Below are positions 8,036-17,178 of a stretch of DNA of 27,807 nt, piece by piece (positions within the stretch are counted from its first letter, which is position 1; each line of letters opens with the position of its first letter). Source of the DNA: Gammaproteobacteria bacterium (lineage in GTDB: Bacteria; Pseudomonadota; Gammaproteobacteria; Pseudomonadales; Pseudohongiellaceae). The notes beneath the pieces were generated by a model. That model saw only the letters and a program-made list of their open reading frames with translations, was not told the origin of the DNA and ran no database searches. A program made the translations under genes and the position numbers. Location: NCBI GenBank assembly GCA_003514305.1, contig DORE01000074.1, positions 12,225-40,031 of the forward strand. Direction: 5' to 3'.

Positions 8036-9832
8036 TCAGGCAGCAAGATGCCGGTTTATTACGCTAACAAAAGCTGGACCATAGCGTTCCAGCTTGCGCT
8101 CTCCTACGCCTGTTAGATCGTTAAACTCTTCCATGGTCTGCGGCATACGTAGACACATTTCCTGCAGAGTGGTGTCATGAAAAACAACGTAGGGCGGTAC
8201 GCCCAGTTCCTCTGCATAGCCGCGGCGGCATTCTCTGAGGGCTTCCCAAAGAGCAATGTCAACTTCAGGTGCTAGCTGAACTTTGGTCTGCGCCTTAACA
8301 GCGATGGGTCGGGCGTCTTTGCGCAGTGAAATGGTTTCTTCGCCTCGCAACAGGGGCCGGCATTTTTCTTCAAGCCGAAGCGCGCCGAAGCGTTCCAGAT
8401 CGACACTCATATAACCGCGAGCAACTAGCTGGCGAAAAACAGAGCGCCACTGATTGTTATTCAGATCCTCACCAATGCCGTAGACGGGAAGATTATTATG
8501 CCCATACTGAAAAATCTTATCGCTGTTTGTGCCTCTGAGAACTTCAATCAAGTGATTGACGCCAAATCGCTGTTCGGTTCGAAAAGCTGTGCTTAATGCC
8601 TTGCGGGCGGCTTCCGATCCGTCCCAGGTCTCGGGCGGGTCAAGACAGATGTCGCAATTGCCGCAGGCCTCTTTTAGTTCGTCGCCGAAGTAGGCCAACA
8701 AAGCCTGTCGTCTGCAAGTCGTGATTTCGCACAATCCCAACATGGCGTTAAGCCGATGTTGTTCGGCCCGCTTATGGGCCTCATTGCCTTCCGAGTTTGC
8801 CATCATTTGACGCAGCTTGATGACATCCTGTAGTCCATAGATCATCCACGCCGTTGCAGGCTTGCCGTCGCGACCGGCGCGGCCGGTTTCTTGATAATAA
8901 GACTCGATCGTTTTTGGCAAATCAAGATGGGCGACAAACCGAACGTCTGGTTTGTCGATTCCCATGCCGAACGCTATGGTAGCCACAATTATGACAGCTT
9001 CATCTCGGAGAAACAGTGCTTGATGGCGCGACCGCAGTTCTGCGCTCAGACCCGCATGATAGGGATAGGCGTTGAAGCCCTGCTCACTGAGCCAGGCTGC
9101 AATATCTTCAGTTTTTTTACGGGACAGGCAGTAGATGATGCCAGAGTCACTCTGATGGTCGGCTTTCAGAAGCTTCAACAGCTGCTGCTTGGCGTTGTGT
9201 TTGACACCGATTTGGTAGCGGATATTTGGGCGATCAAAACCGGAGATGAATTTCTCTGCATCACTCAAATTAAGACGGCTGGCGATTTCCTCTTGGGTCC
9301 TAGCGTCGGCGGTCGCTGTCAAGGCAATACGTGGAACTTCGGGGAAAATCTCATGCAGCAGGCTCAGCTGTAAATAGTCGGCCCGAAAATCATGCCCCCA
9401 CTGGGACACGCAGTGCGCTTCGTCGATGGCAAATAGCGCCAGTTTAATCTCCTTCAGCAGCTGCAGGGTGTGCACCTGGGTCAGCCGCTCAGGCGCGATA
9501 TATAGAAGGTCGAGAACCCCTTCCCTAAGCTGCTGTTCGATAGCTCGGACTTCATCTGCTGACTGAGTCGAGTTGAGGAATGCTGCTTTTACGCCCAGTA
9601 GCCGCATTGCGTCGACCTGATCCTGCATAAGAGCAATCAAGGGAGAGATGACAATGCCGCAGCCGTCTCTGGCCAGTGCGGGTATCTGATAGCACAGTGA
9701 TTTGCCTCCGCCGGTTGGCATCAGCACAAGAGCATCATTACCCGCAATCAGGGTCTGTATGATCTTGTCCTGTGGTTGACGAAAGGCGCTGAAGCCAAAG
9801 ACTTGCTGCAATATTTGGGTTGAGGCTGTCAT
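8036..9832 (-). CDS. recQ: ATP-dependent DNA helicase RecQ
   Basis: Encodes 598 residues from the chosen start (E. coli RecQ has 609). In order: the DEAD/DEAH helicase core with Walker A MPTGGGKS (38-45) and DEAH (137-140); the second RecA-like domain with GIIYCLSRKK and the QETGRAGRDG motif; a four-Cys zinc site built from CRRQALLAYFG and CGNCDIC; a winged-helix RQC region; and a C-terminal HRDC domain ending in GVGERKLERYGPAFV. The open frame extends 46 codons further upstream, but that extension is unlike RecQ, and homologues start at the MTASTQILQQVFGF position. RecQ unwinds forked and recombining DNA in replication repair. uup lies directly downstream. Confidence 0.95.
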   Translation of the reverse strand: MTASTQILQQVFGFSAFRQPQDKIIQTLIAGNDALVLMPTGGGKSLCYQIPALARDGCGIVISPLIALMQDQVDAMRLLGVKAAFLNSTQSADEVRAIEQQLREGVLDLLYIAPERLTQVHTLQLLKEIKLALFAIDEAHCVSQWGHDFRADYLQLSLLHEIFPEVPRIALTATADARTQEEIASRLNLSDAEKFISGFDRPNIRYQIGVKHNAKQQLLKLLKADHQSDSGIIYCLSRKKTEDIAAWLSEQGFNAYPYHAGLSAELRSRHQALFLRDEAVIIVATIAFGMGIDKPDVRFVAHLDLPKTIESYYQETGRAGRDGKPATAWMIYGLQDVIKLRQMMANSEGNEAHKRAEQHRLNAMLGLCEITTCRRQALLAYFGDELKEACGNCDICLDPPETWDGSEAARKALSTAFRTEQRFGVNHLIEVLRGTNSDKIFQYGHNNLPVYGIGEDLNNNQWRSVFRQLVARGYMSVDLERFGALRLEEKCRPLLRGEETISLRKDARPIAVKAQTKVQLAPEVDIALWEALRECRRGYAEELGVPPYVVFHDTTLQEMCLRMPQTMEEFNDLTGVGERKLERYGPAFVSVINRHLAA

Positions 9833-10049
9833 TGAGGGCGAAGTATAGCGGCTATCGAATCTCCAAGACCAACTTGTATGCGCTGGCTGGTCTGGGATCT
9901 GAAGCCTTAGCGGAACAGAGTCTGAGTGGGGCTGCAGTCGCCAGTCTGGGTGGTTTCGCCGTCGGGCCACTGCACCGAGGTCAGTGGGATTTGCAATTCA
10001 ACCGGTGACGGATAGATACTGCATTTCAGATCTTTCTTGTGGGGTTGCG
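9833..10049. promoter_or_regulatory. Divergent promoter region of recQ and the M28 peptidase gene
   Basis: These 217 bases must carry promoters for both divergent genes. I could not pick a convincing -35/-10 pair. The plus-strand gene has a GGGG element about 5 bases before its ATG. Confidence 0.4.
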
Positions 10050-12275
10050 ATGCAAAAGACGCTAATGTTACGAATTCTGGGCCTGCTGGTGCTAGCCGAC
10101 CTGGCCAGTGGTGTCGCTCAGGCGCAAAGCCTGTTTGGCTTTGATGAAGATGCGGCTTCGGCACAATTGGCGCTGGAAGAGGAATTTGATGCCAGCCTGT
10201 TAGCTGATGAACAGGAGCAATGGCTCAGGATACTGTCCCGTGACCCACATCATGTGGGATCGGCAGAGGGCAGGGCTGTAGTGGATTTTGTGGCAGCTCG
10301 TTTTGAAGAATGGGGCTATGAGGTAGAGGTTACAGAGTATCAGGTTCTCTTTCCTTCTCCGCGCACCCGTGAGCTTGAACTGTTAGTGCCTTACCGATTC
10401 ACCGCAGGTCTTACTGAGGATTCTCTCGCTGAAGATCCGAGCACCTCTCGCATCGACAACTTGCTGCCGCCCTACAATGCGTTTTCCACAGACGGAGAGG
10501 TCGAAGGCGAGATGGTCTTTGTGAACTATGGCACGCCGGCAGACTACGAAATTCTTGAACGGTACGGTATTAGCGTTGAAGGAAAAATTGCGATTGCGCG
10601 CTATGGCGGCTCCTGGAGAGGGATCAAGCCAAAGCTTGCCGGGGAAAAGGGGGCAGTCGGCACTATTATTTTCTCAGACCCCGCTGACGACGGTTATGGG
10701 GCAGGGGACACTTATCCAGAGGGACCTTATAAACATGAAAGCGCAGTGCAGCGAGGTTCGGTGATGGATATGCCGACTTACCCCGGCGATCCGTTGACGC
10801 CGTTTGTTGGCGCGACCCCAGAGGCAGAGCGCCTTGCGCTAGAAGATGCGCCAACCATTACGAAGATACCGGTGCTGCCTATCTCTTACCGGGACGCTTT
10901 GCCATTGCTGCGAGCCATGGGAGGCGAAGTTGCGCCGCGAGAATGGCGTGGCGGTTTGCCAATCACCTACCACCTCGGGCCCGGGCCAGCGAGAGTTCGT
11001 CTGAAGCTGGAATTTAATTGGGATTTGGTGCCTGCCTACAACGTGATTGCAAGGCTTGATGGGTCGGAATATCCGAATGAGTGGGTCATTCGGGGCAACC
11101 ACCATGATGGCTGGAACCATGGAGCCGCAGACCCTATCTCCGGACTGGTAGCTCTGATGGGAGAAGCTAAGGCGCTGGCTGAGTTGGCGGCTGAAGGCAA
11201 AGGGCCGAAGCGCTCGGTGGTTTATGCGGCCTGGGACTCAGAAGAGCAAGGTCTGATTGGCTCAACAGAATGGGTGGAGCATCATGCTACACAGCTGGAT
11301 GACCATGCCGTTGCCTATATCAACACTGATGGCAACAGCAGGGGCTTCGTAAATATTGGTGGCAGCCACGTGCTGGAGAAAATGGTCAATGAAATAATGC
11401 GCGATGTGGAAGATCCACAAACCGGCGTGTCGGTTGCTGACAGACGTCGTGCTCGCATTGAGGTCAACGGCAGTTCACAGGCGCGTGATGAATTGCAGCG
11501 ACGCAGTGACCTGCGCATCAGCCCGCTGGGTTCCGGATCAGATTATTCTCCGTTCCTTCAGCATCTGGGCATTGCGTCGCTGAACATCAGTTTTGGGGGG
11601 GAAGGCTCAGACGGGAGCTACCACACGCTCTACGACACCTATGAACATTACACTCGGTTTCGGGATCCCGGGCTGGCGTATAACGTCACGCTGGCGCAGG
11701 TGGCGGGTCGTGCCACGATGCGTCTGGCAAACGCGCCCAGATTGCCCTTCGAGTTTGTCGGTCTGGCCGATAATGTCAGCCTATATCTCAGTGAAATCGA
11801 AACGCTGGCCGATACGATGCGGGAAGAGACGCTGGCCAACAATGCTCGTATCGATTCCGGAGTTTACGCCCTTGCACTTGACCCAACTCGCAGCCTGGTC
11901 GCGCCGCTCAAAAAAGCAGAAGTGCCTCACTTCAACTTTGCGCCGCTAAAAAATGCGCTGGCGGAGCTTGAACAGGCTGCAAAGGAGTATGCTGAGCACA
12001 GTCGTGACGGAGCGACTGCCACCGAGCGGGTGAATAAGCTCCTATACACAAGTGAGCGCGAGCTCACCCGAGATGACGGCCTTCCCGGTAGACCCTGGTT
12101 TACACATCACATCTATGCGCCCGGCTTCTATACGGGCTATGGGGTAAAGACATTACCCGGAGTACGTGAAGCCATTGAGGAAAGGCAGTATGAGCTGGCA
12201 GAACAGGAAATCTATGTGGCGGCGGAGGTGATTGCCGGTATGGCAATGCGCATAAGAGAGCTTATGGCGCAGTGA
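10050..12275 (+). CDS. Secreted M28 metallopeptidase, glutamate carboxypeptidase II-like
   Basis: Encodes 741 residues from ATG 10050, chosen because a signal peptide follows (MQKTLMLRILGLLVLADLASGVAQAQ split at about 26) and a GGGG precedes it. The frame opens 22 codons earlier with sequence that does not look like a signal. A PA-type domain (about 130-290) is inserted before the peptidase core, and a transferrin-receptor-like dimerisation domain closes the protein (about 590-741). The di-zinc ligands of human glutamate carboxypeptidase II align as H351, D361, E399, D427 and H525, with E398 as the catalytic base. It probably trims C-terminal acidic residues from peptides outside the cytoplasm. 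It is divergent from recQ. Confidence 0.9.
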   Translation: MQKTLMLRILGLLVLADLASGVAQAQSLFGFDEDAASAQLALEEEFDASLLADEQEQWLRILSRDPHHVGSAEGRAVVDFVAARFEEWGYEVEVTEYQVLFPSPRTRELELLVPYRFTAGLTEDSLAEDPSTSRIDNLLPPYNAFSTDGEVEGEMVFVNYGTPADYEILERYGISVEGKIAIARYGGSWRGIKPKLAGEKGAVGTIIFSDPADDGYGAGDTYPEGPYKHESAVQRGSVMDMPTYPGDPLTPFVGATPEAERLALEDAPTITKIPVLPISYRDALPLLRAMGGEVAPREWRGGLPITYHLGPGPARVRLKLEFNWDLVPAYNVIARLDGSEYPNEWVIRGNHHDGWNHGAADPISGLVALMGEAKALAELAAEGKGPKRSVVYAAWDSEEQGLIGSTEWVEHHATQLDDHAVAYINTDGNSRGFVNIGGSHVLEKMVNEIMRDVEDPQTGVSVADRRRARIEVNGSSQARDELQRRSDLRISPLGSGSDYSPFLQHLGIASLNISFGGEGSDGSYHTLYDTYEHYTRFRDPGLAYNVTLAQVAGRATMRLANAPRLPFEFVGLADNVSLYLSEIETLADTMREETLANNARIDSGVYALALDPTRSLVAPLKKAEVPHFNFAPLKNALAELEQAAKEYAEHSRDGATATERVNKLLYTSERELTRDDGLPGRPWFTHHIYAPGFYTGYGVKTLPGVREAIEERQYELAEQEIYVAAEVIAGMAMRIRELMAQ

Positions 12276-12316
12276 AAAAGGCCCGGATTGACGAAGTTTA
12301 TAGTCTGAAAGAGCGG

Positions 12317-13567
12317 CTAGAACAGCTCAAAAGGCTTAAATTCGCCATTGAGTAAATTCTGTGATCCCTGATGCCCGAGCCAGCCATTGATGACAGTCTG
12401 ATAGACGCGTCGAAAATCAGTGGTGAAAGCGAGATTATCTTCTGAGTTTAGCTGTGTGAGGCTGGGCAGCTCTCCGTAGTGTCCACCTTGTACCTGTTTG
12501 CCGATTACAAACATGTTATTCGCCGCTCCGTGATCTGTGCCGAGATTGACATTTTCAGGGACGCGTCGTCCAAACTCCGAAAAGATCATCAACGCGACAT
12601 CATCCGCTCGACCGATTCGCTCAAGGTCCTGCATGAAAGCAGATACTGCGTCGGAGGTGTAGGTGAGCAGGCGGCGGTGAACATTGTTCTGGAAGACATG
12701 CGTGTCAAAGGCGTTATTTCTGTATGAGACGTAGTACACCTTGGTAGGCATACCCGCATCTATCAATGACACCACTTTCGGCAAATCCAGGCTGTTCACC
12801 CCATAGTCTATCGGTGAGCTGTAATTCTCCCAGGCTTGTCTAACCAGACTTGATGCATCTTTAGCGCTGCGGGCGATATTAAGTAAAAAGTCTCTGGAGT
12901 CGTTGGACTGACTGCCGCTCTCGGCCACCCGGTTTAGCTCTTCTCGCTCCTCATAAAATGCCTCACGTGTAAATCGGTCAGGCTGATCGAACACGACCGG
13001 CACATGGGCTGCGCTCCGAACGGCGAGAGACTGTTTTTCGGCGATGTTGACGAGATAGTTAGGGGGCGCATCGGGCGCTATTTCCCCAGCTAACCGGCCC
13101 ACCCATCCATACTCATCTCCGCTGTTTGGGGCGGCCGTGTGCCAGTACGCCATTGAAGTAAAGTGTGAGTAAGAGGGATTTTCATAGCCACATCCGTGAA
13201 AGATAGCCATGTCACCATCTTTATAGAGACGCTCAAAACCTGCCATGCCGCCGTTAAGCCCGAAGTGATCATCCAGTATCCTTAGCCCATCCTTGGCAAG
13301 ACCAATATTGGGGCGATGCCGATAGTAAGCGTCGTCTCCATAGGGCACCACTGTGTTCAATCCGTCATTGCCTCCGGACAATTCAAGGATCACAAGGATC
13401 TTCTCGTTGTCTTGCGCCGCTGCGGCTGCATGGGCGGCCTGCCCGATTAATGAGGGCACCAAGCTGGTGCCGCTCATGCCTGCGAGACCGAGCCCGGCCA
13501 TTCCCTTAAGCAGTATTTCCCGACGGGTGAGTTTCGGTGAAAACCGTCTTTTTTTGGCTGTTTTCAT
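12317..13567 (-). CDS. DUF1501 domain protein with Tat signal
   Basis: Encodes 416 residues. A twin-arginine signal (T14-R15-R16-E-I-L-L-K, then a hydrophobic stretch to an Ala-rich cleavage region at about 50) directs export of a folded protein. The mature part has VILELSGGNDGLNTVVPY and a late FSEFGRRVPEN...GTDHGAANNMF pattern. This is the DUF1501 family, which resembles sulfatase/phosphatase-fold proteins (the FGR and DHG motifs) but has no established activity. It follows the DUF1800 gene by 19 bases; this pairing recurs widely in bacteria. A ribosome binding site of AGAGAG type precedes the ATG. It is convergent with the M28 peptidase gene. Confidence 0.9.
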   Translation of the reverse strand: MKTAKKRRFSPKLTRREILLKGMAGLGLAGMSGTSLVPSLIGQAAHAAAAAQDNEKILVILELSGGNDGLNTVVPYGDDAYYRHRPNIGLAKDGLRILDDHFGLNGGMAGFERLYKDGDMAIFHGCGYENPSYSHFTSMAYWHTAAPNSGDEYGWVGRLAGEIAPDAPPNYLVNIAEKQSLAVRSAAHVPVVFDQPDRFTREAFYEEREELNRVAESGSQSNDSRDFLLNIARSAKDASSLVRQAWENYSSPIDYGVNSLDLPKVVSLIDAGMPTKVYYVSYRNNAFDTHVFQNNVHRRLLTYTSDAVSAFMQDLERIGRADDVALMIFSEFGRRVPENVNLGTDHGAANNMFVIGKQVQGGHYGELPSLTQLNSEDNLAFTTDFRRVYQTVINGWLGHQGSQNLLNGEFKPFELF

Positions 13568-13586
13568 ATCTCTCTTCTCGTTCTTG

Positions 13587-15431
13587 TTATCCGAGCTGAT
13601 ACTCAGGTTGGCTCATTAGTAGATGCAGCATCATACGCAGAGCATCTTCCATGTAGGTCTGTGCTGCTGGGATATGCGATGTCCCGAGTTCCTCCTCAAG
13701 AAAAACGATCAACATATTGCGGGTTTCAGAGCTTGGTTCGACCCTCATATATCTGAAGATAAAATAGTCTACGACTTCGCTGGCTGTGGTTAGCTCTTGC
13801 TGGAGGACGTCCTCGGAGAGGTTTAGCCTCGCTGTATGACGCGGGATCGGCTTGACGCGCTGAATGGCCATTTGCCAACCCCGAAAACTGCCGTAGCGAG
13901 TATTGAAGTCCTCATCTCTATCTGCCAAACGGTTGGATTCAGCCAAGACTGTTCCCTCCCCGATATTTGCGGGCTGGGTTGCTGAAGTTATGTCCATGCC
14001 GTCTCGAATCCTCCGCGCAACGCTCTGAATCTCGGGACTTCCGTTGCGGCGATCCGGGGGTATGAAGTTGATATCTGGAAAGAGAACATCGCGGGCAAAA
14101 TTACCGCGCTCCAGCAGGAGTCCTGGGGTGATCCAGCTGCGACCCCCAGCCCATCCCGCAACGGTTGGTGGTCGAAACAAGGTCTGGCCAAGCGACCCCG
14201 TAGTTCGATTGAAATCTGGAACGCCGGGAACGGTGTCCAGGCCAAGCTTCTTGTAGGTCGATATGGCCAGTTCAACGGGGCTTTTGATGTGAGTTCCTAC
14301 GGAAGCCTCGCTATAAAAATCCCGAGACAAAAAAATTGTTTCTAACAGAGAAGCAATCTCGTAGTTTGCTTCTCTCAACACCGAGCCCAGTTCGGCTTGA
14401 AGTTCCGCGCTCAATTCGGTTCTGACGAAAAAGCGGTAAATCTTTCCAGCGATGTATTCGGCAGTAGCTGGCTGTTCCATAATTATCCCGATGATGTCTT
14501 CGCCATCAAATTCACCGGAGCGTCCTAGAAAACTTTTGCGCTCACCGTCATGTTCTTGCTCGTTAAAGGTAAATTGTAGGTCTGCATAGTTCCAACCTGT
14601 AAAAGCACGAGCAGCCTCACGGATATCGTTTTCATCGTAGTTTCCGACGCCCATGGTAAAGAGCTCCATAATCTCCCGGGCAAAATTCTCATTAGGAGCT
14701 CCCTTCACATTCACGCCGGCATCAAGGAAAGCCAACATTGCTGGGTCTTGCGCCACTGCCAGCATAAGATCTGGAAAATTCCCAGTGCCCATTTCATGAA
14801 AGATTTCAACTTCTTGCAGCAGCTTGCGATAGTCCCTCACTTTGCCTTCATTGATCGCGAAGTGTCCATGCCAGAACAAGGCCATCTTTTCCCGCAGAGG
14901 AGTTTCGGTTGAAAGCATCCGGTTGGCCCACCAGTAGGCGACCCTCTCCGTTTCAAGTCGGCTTGCACGCAGCCAGTAGAAAAACTTGTTTACGATAGGC
15001 TGGAGCCGGCGATTGCCTTCGGGCTTAACTTTCACGCCCAACGCTTCTCCAGTCTGTTTCGCTAGATCGGTTACTGCCGGTCTGCTTGGAGGAAATGGCT
15101 CAAGGCCTGGATCATGAATACCCGAATGAGAGAATGGCAATGCGTCGGCAATCCCAACCGTTTCGAAATTCACTAGTCGTTCAACGGCACCCCAAAGGCC
15201 TTGTTCAAACAACGACTGGACTTGTTCGGGTGTTCCGCCGAATCCTGCCCGTTCTAAAAGATGTGCAGCGGCGTCTTGATTCCAGCTGGACGCTGGCATA
15301 GGGGTAAGATCGTCTTGCCAGTTATATGGACCTGAATCCATTGCGGCTGCTCCGCTCGCGAGGTACACGGTGAGCGCGATCAGCGGGCCGATGCCAGCAC
15401 AACGCTGTATCTTGACCTGAGGAGGCAGCAT
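13587..15431 (-). CDS. DUF1800 domain protein, secreted
   Basis: Encodes 614 residues from ATG 15431. That start is chosen over an earlier one at 15464 because AAGGAG lies 4 bases upstream of it. An N-terminal hydrophobic segment (about 13-30, ending ASGAAA) looks like a signal peptide. The DUF1800 core shows AAHLLERAGFGGTPEQV near the start, then ERVAYWWANRMLST, LFWHGHFA, NENFAREIMELFTMGVGNY, AFTGWNY and PPTVAGWAGGRSWI, all typical of the family. Its function is unknown; it is almost always encoded beside DUF1501, which follows 19 bases downstream. The two likely form one operon and act together outside the cytoplasm. Confidence 0.9.
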   Translation of the reverse strand: MLPPQVKIQRCAGIGPLIALTVYLASGAAAMDSGPYNWQDDLTPMPASSWNQDAAAHLLERAGFGGTPEQVQSLFEQGLWGAVERLVNFETVGIADALPFSHSGIHDPGLEPFPPSRPAVTDLAKQTGEALGVKVKPEGNRRLQPIVNKFFYWLRASRLETERVAYWWANRMLSTETPLREKMALFWHGHFAINEGKVRDYRKLLQEVEIFHEMGTGNFPDLMLAVAQDPAMLAFLDAGVNVKGAPNENFAREIMELFTMGVGNYDENDIREAARAFTGWNYADLQFTFNEQEHDGERKSFLGRSGEFDGEDIIGIIMEQPATAEYIAGKIYRFFVRTELSAELQAELGSVLREANYEIASLLETIFLSRDFYSEASVGTHIKSPVELAISTYKKLGLDTVPGVPDFNRTTGSLGQTLFRPPTVAGWAGGRSWITPGLLLERGNFARDVLFPDINFIPPDRRNGSPEIQSVARRIRDGMDITSATQPANIGEGTVLAESNRLADRDEDFNTRYGSFRGWQMAIQRVKPIPRHTARLNLSEDVLQQELTTASEVVDYFIFRYMRVEPSSETRNMLIVFLEEELGTSHIPAAQTYMEDALRMMLHLLMSQPEYQLG

Positions 15432-15435
15432 TATT

Positions 15436-15441
15436 CTCCTT
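15436..15441 (-). promoter_or_regulatory. Ribosome binding site fixing the DUF1800 start
   Basis: AAGGAG on the minus strand ends 4 bases before ATG 15431. It supports that start over the in-frame ATG at 15464, which has no such element. Confidence 0.7.
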
Positions 15442-15607
15442 AACCCTTCATTACAAAAAACCAAACTAACCCAAATTGGCGCGTTTTAACATAGTTCAAG
15501 ATAGGCCTTGGGGACTGAGTCCCTGCAGCTGTAGCGTGGAATCCAAAAATCCAACTGGGGCGGAAGAACGTAAGTCCTTGCACACAAGCCAATTATCTCG
15601 TAAGACG

Positions 15608-16588
15608 ATGCCTGCTTTAACCCCGAACATGCCCGATCATACCGAAAGTCGCTCAGGGCTGCTTCGCGACGTAGCACTTTCTACCCTGATCTGTCTATCG
15701 ATCATTACGGGGGCTGAAGCTGGCACCATCGTCGAGGTGCGGACCTCATTGGGCGACTTCTATCTGGAAATCGACGAGGAGTCTGCACCTGTCACGGGCG
15801 GCAACTTCCTCAAATACGTCAGGAGCGGGCGATACAACAATACTTTTATTCACGGAGCTATCGGTGGGTCTTTGATTCGAGGTGGTGGATACACCTATGC
15901 CAATTGCGCTGACGGCCCACAAAGGATCGATCTATATGATTCTATCCCGCTCGAGGACACGGGGCTGTCCAACCTAAATGGTACCATAGTCGCGCTCAGG
16001 CCTTCGAACGATGTCAACGGCGCGACCAGCGAGTGGTTTATAAACCTTGGTGCCGATCCGGGCCTGGATACCCAGGACGGAGGTTACGTGGTTTTTGGGA
16101 GGGTTCTGGGCGATGGGTTGGATATTGTCCGCGAGATTTCTTTGGCCAACCTTGTGCGCCTGGGCTTCTTTCTTGAAACGCCAACATCCAATTATTTTGG
16201 GTCCGCAGTAAACTGTCAGCAGTTTTCACGAGACAACCTAATTCTGGTTTTGATGGCGATAGTGAATGAGGATCCTCTGACCGCGTCGGCTAACTTTGAT
16301 GTTCTTACTGAGCTACTTGAAGTCAATGTCGATCTCGGCGGCGACGGATTTATCCGACTGCCGTTCTCGGTGGCAGTCTCCGACCAACAGACCGTCATCA
16401 GTGCCCGGCTGGAATCCGTTGTGGACTTGCATCAGCCGTTGCCGAACATGGCATCCTACGACCCTAGTAACGGACGTCTTACACTTAGCTCAATTGCGAT
16501 CGATGGCAAAGTACGCTACCGAAACATCGTCTTCGAACTCAGCGATGCGACATCCGCGTCTTTCGTGCTGAGCTCCTTTGAGCAGTAA
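15608..16588 (+). CDS. Exported cyclophilin-like protein with degenerate active site
   Basis: Encodes 326 residues from ATG 15608; ATG 15629 is an alternative, and neither has a strong ribosome binding site. A signal peptide or anchor spans about 19-39 (LSTLICLSIITGAEA). A cyclophilin domain follows (about 40-215), recognisable by VRTSLGDFYLEI, GGNFLKYVRSGRYNNT, ATSEWFINL and GGYVVFGRVL. The catalytic block that normally reads FHRVIPGFMIQGG is IHGAIGGSLIRGG (81-93), so the key Arg is Gly83, the binding Phe is Ser88 and the Gln is Arg91. Proline isomerase activity is therefore doubtful; peptide binding may remain. A C-terminal domain (about 225-326) is not recognised. It is transcribed divergently from the DUF1800/DUF1501 pair. 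Confidence 0.8.
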   Translation: MPALTPNMPDHTESRSGLLRDVALSTLICLSIITGAEAGTIVEVRTSLGDFYLEIDEESAPVTGGNFLKYVRSGRYNNTFIHGAIGGSLIRGGGYTYANCADGPQRIDLYDSIPLEDTGLSNLNGTIVALRPSNDVNGATSEWFINLGADPGLDTQDGGYVVFGRVLGDGLDIVREISLANLVRLGFFLETPTSNYFGSAVNCQQFSRDNLILVLMAIVNEDPLTASANFDVLTELLEVNVDLGGDGFIRLPFSVAVSDQQTVISARLESVVDLHQPLPNMASYDPSNGRLTLSSIAIDGKVRYRNIVFELSDATSASFVLSSFEQ

Positions 16589-16694
16589 GCAGCCTTCTAA
16601 CTAAGTGTTTCATCGCTGGTTTTTTGACCCCAGCCTCATTATTCTGACTCCTCAATTGCTTCTACGCCGACAGCAAGTGGCGAAAATCAGTCTT

Positions 16695-16700
16695 GGGGAG
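16695..16700 (+). promoter_or_regulatory. Ribosome binding site for a TTG start
   Basis: GGGGAG sits 7 bases before TTG 16708, which makes TTG the better start than ATG 16723, whose upstream sequence is poor. Confidence 0.6.
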
Positions 16701-16707
16701 ATCTCAT

Positions 16708-17142
16708 TTGGATAGTGGACGAATGTTGAAGTGGAGTGGCTTTGGCGTCGGTGCCCTCTTGCTTTTTTATGTGGGTTCTGTGGTTTTGTTTGAAGCACAA
16801 CTGGGAATCAATCAGCCGCAAGGCTCGACCTCAATCGTCATTGCGACCTTTAACGCAGACAATGAGCGTCATGAACGGGTAGTCCGCCTAGAGACTATTG
16901 GAGAGAAGTACTATGTTGCCGCAAATCATTGGCCGAGAGCCTGGTACAAACAGGCTTTGGCAAACCCTCGGATCGAGGTCAAAATGCCCGGCCAGGGCAG
17001 TTTCGCCTCCTTCGAGGCTGTGGATGTTGTGGGTGAAGAAGATGCTTCTGTGCGTGAAATTTATCGCTTCGGCTTCAGCTTCCGTTTTAGAACCGGGTTT
17101 CCGCCGAGGTATTTTCTCCGTCTGGAACCGAACCCGAGTTAA
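16708..17142 (+). CDS. Membrane-anchored nitroreductase/DUF385-like protein
   Basis: Encodes 144 residues from TTG 16708. An N-terminal hydrophobic helix (about 8-28) is followed by a small beta-rich domain with RVVRLETIGEKYYVAANHWPRAWYKQ and NPRIEVK. This pattern resembles the split-barrel deazaflavin-dependent nitroreductase/quinone reductase (DUF385) family. Related proteins occur in bacteria not known to make F420, so the cofactor may be FMN, heme or none. The basic C-terminal segment (FRFRTGFPPRYFLRLEP) matches related single-domain homologues. It precedes the MaoC-like gene by 36 bases, so a two-gene operon is likely. The family assignment is from sequence feel only and is moderately sure. 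Confidence 0.6.
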   Translation: MDSGRMLKWSGFGVGALLLFYVGSVVLFEAQLGINQPQGSTSIVIATFNADNERHERVVRLETIGEKYYVAANHWPRAWYKQALANPRIEVKMPGQGSFASFEAVDVVGEEDASVREIYRFGFSFRFRTGFPPRYFLRLEPNPS

Positions 17143-17178
17143 TCCTGTGGCCAACTTTCAGCATTGAGGGGTGAAGAA

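Noticed and set aside
6122..9832. Defence island built on RecQ and an ABC ATPase
   Set aside because: Both proteins match ordinary housekeeping RecQ and Uup along their full length, and no nuclease, methylase or toxin gene is nearby.
9833..9970. N-terminal extension of 46 residues on RecQ
   Set aside because: The extension is Arg/Trp/Ser rich, unlike RecQ, and overlaps the promoter region of the divergent peptidase gene. RecQ homology begins at ATG 9832.
16619..16638. GCTGG/CCAGC hairpin as terminator of the cyclophilin-like gene
   Set aside because: The T-run is in the loop, not after the stem.
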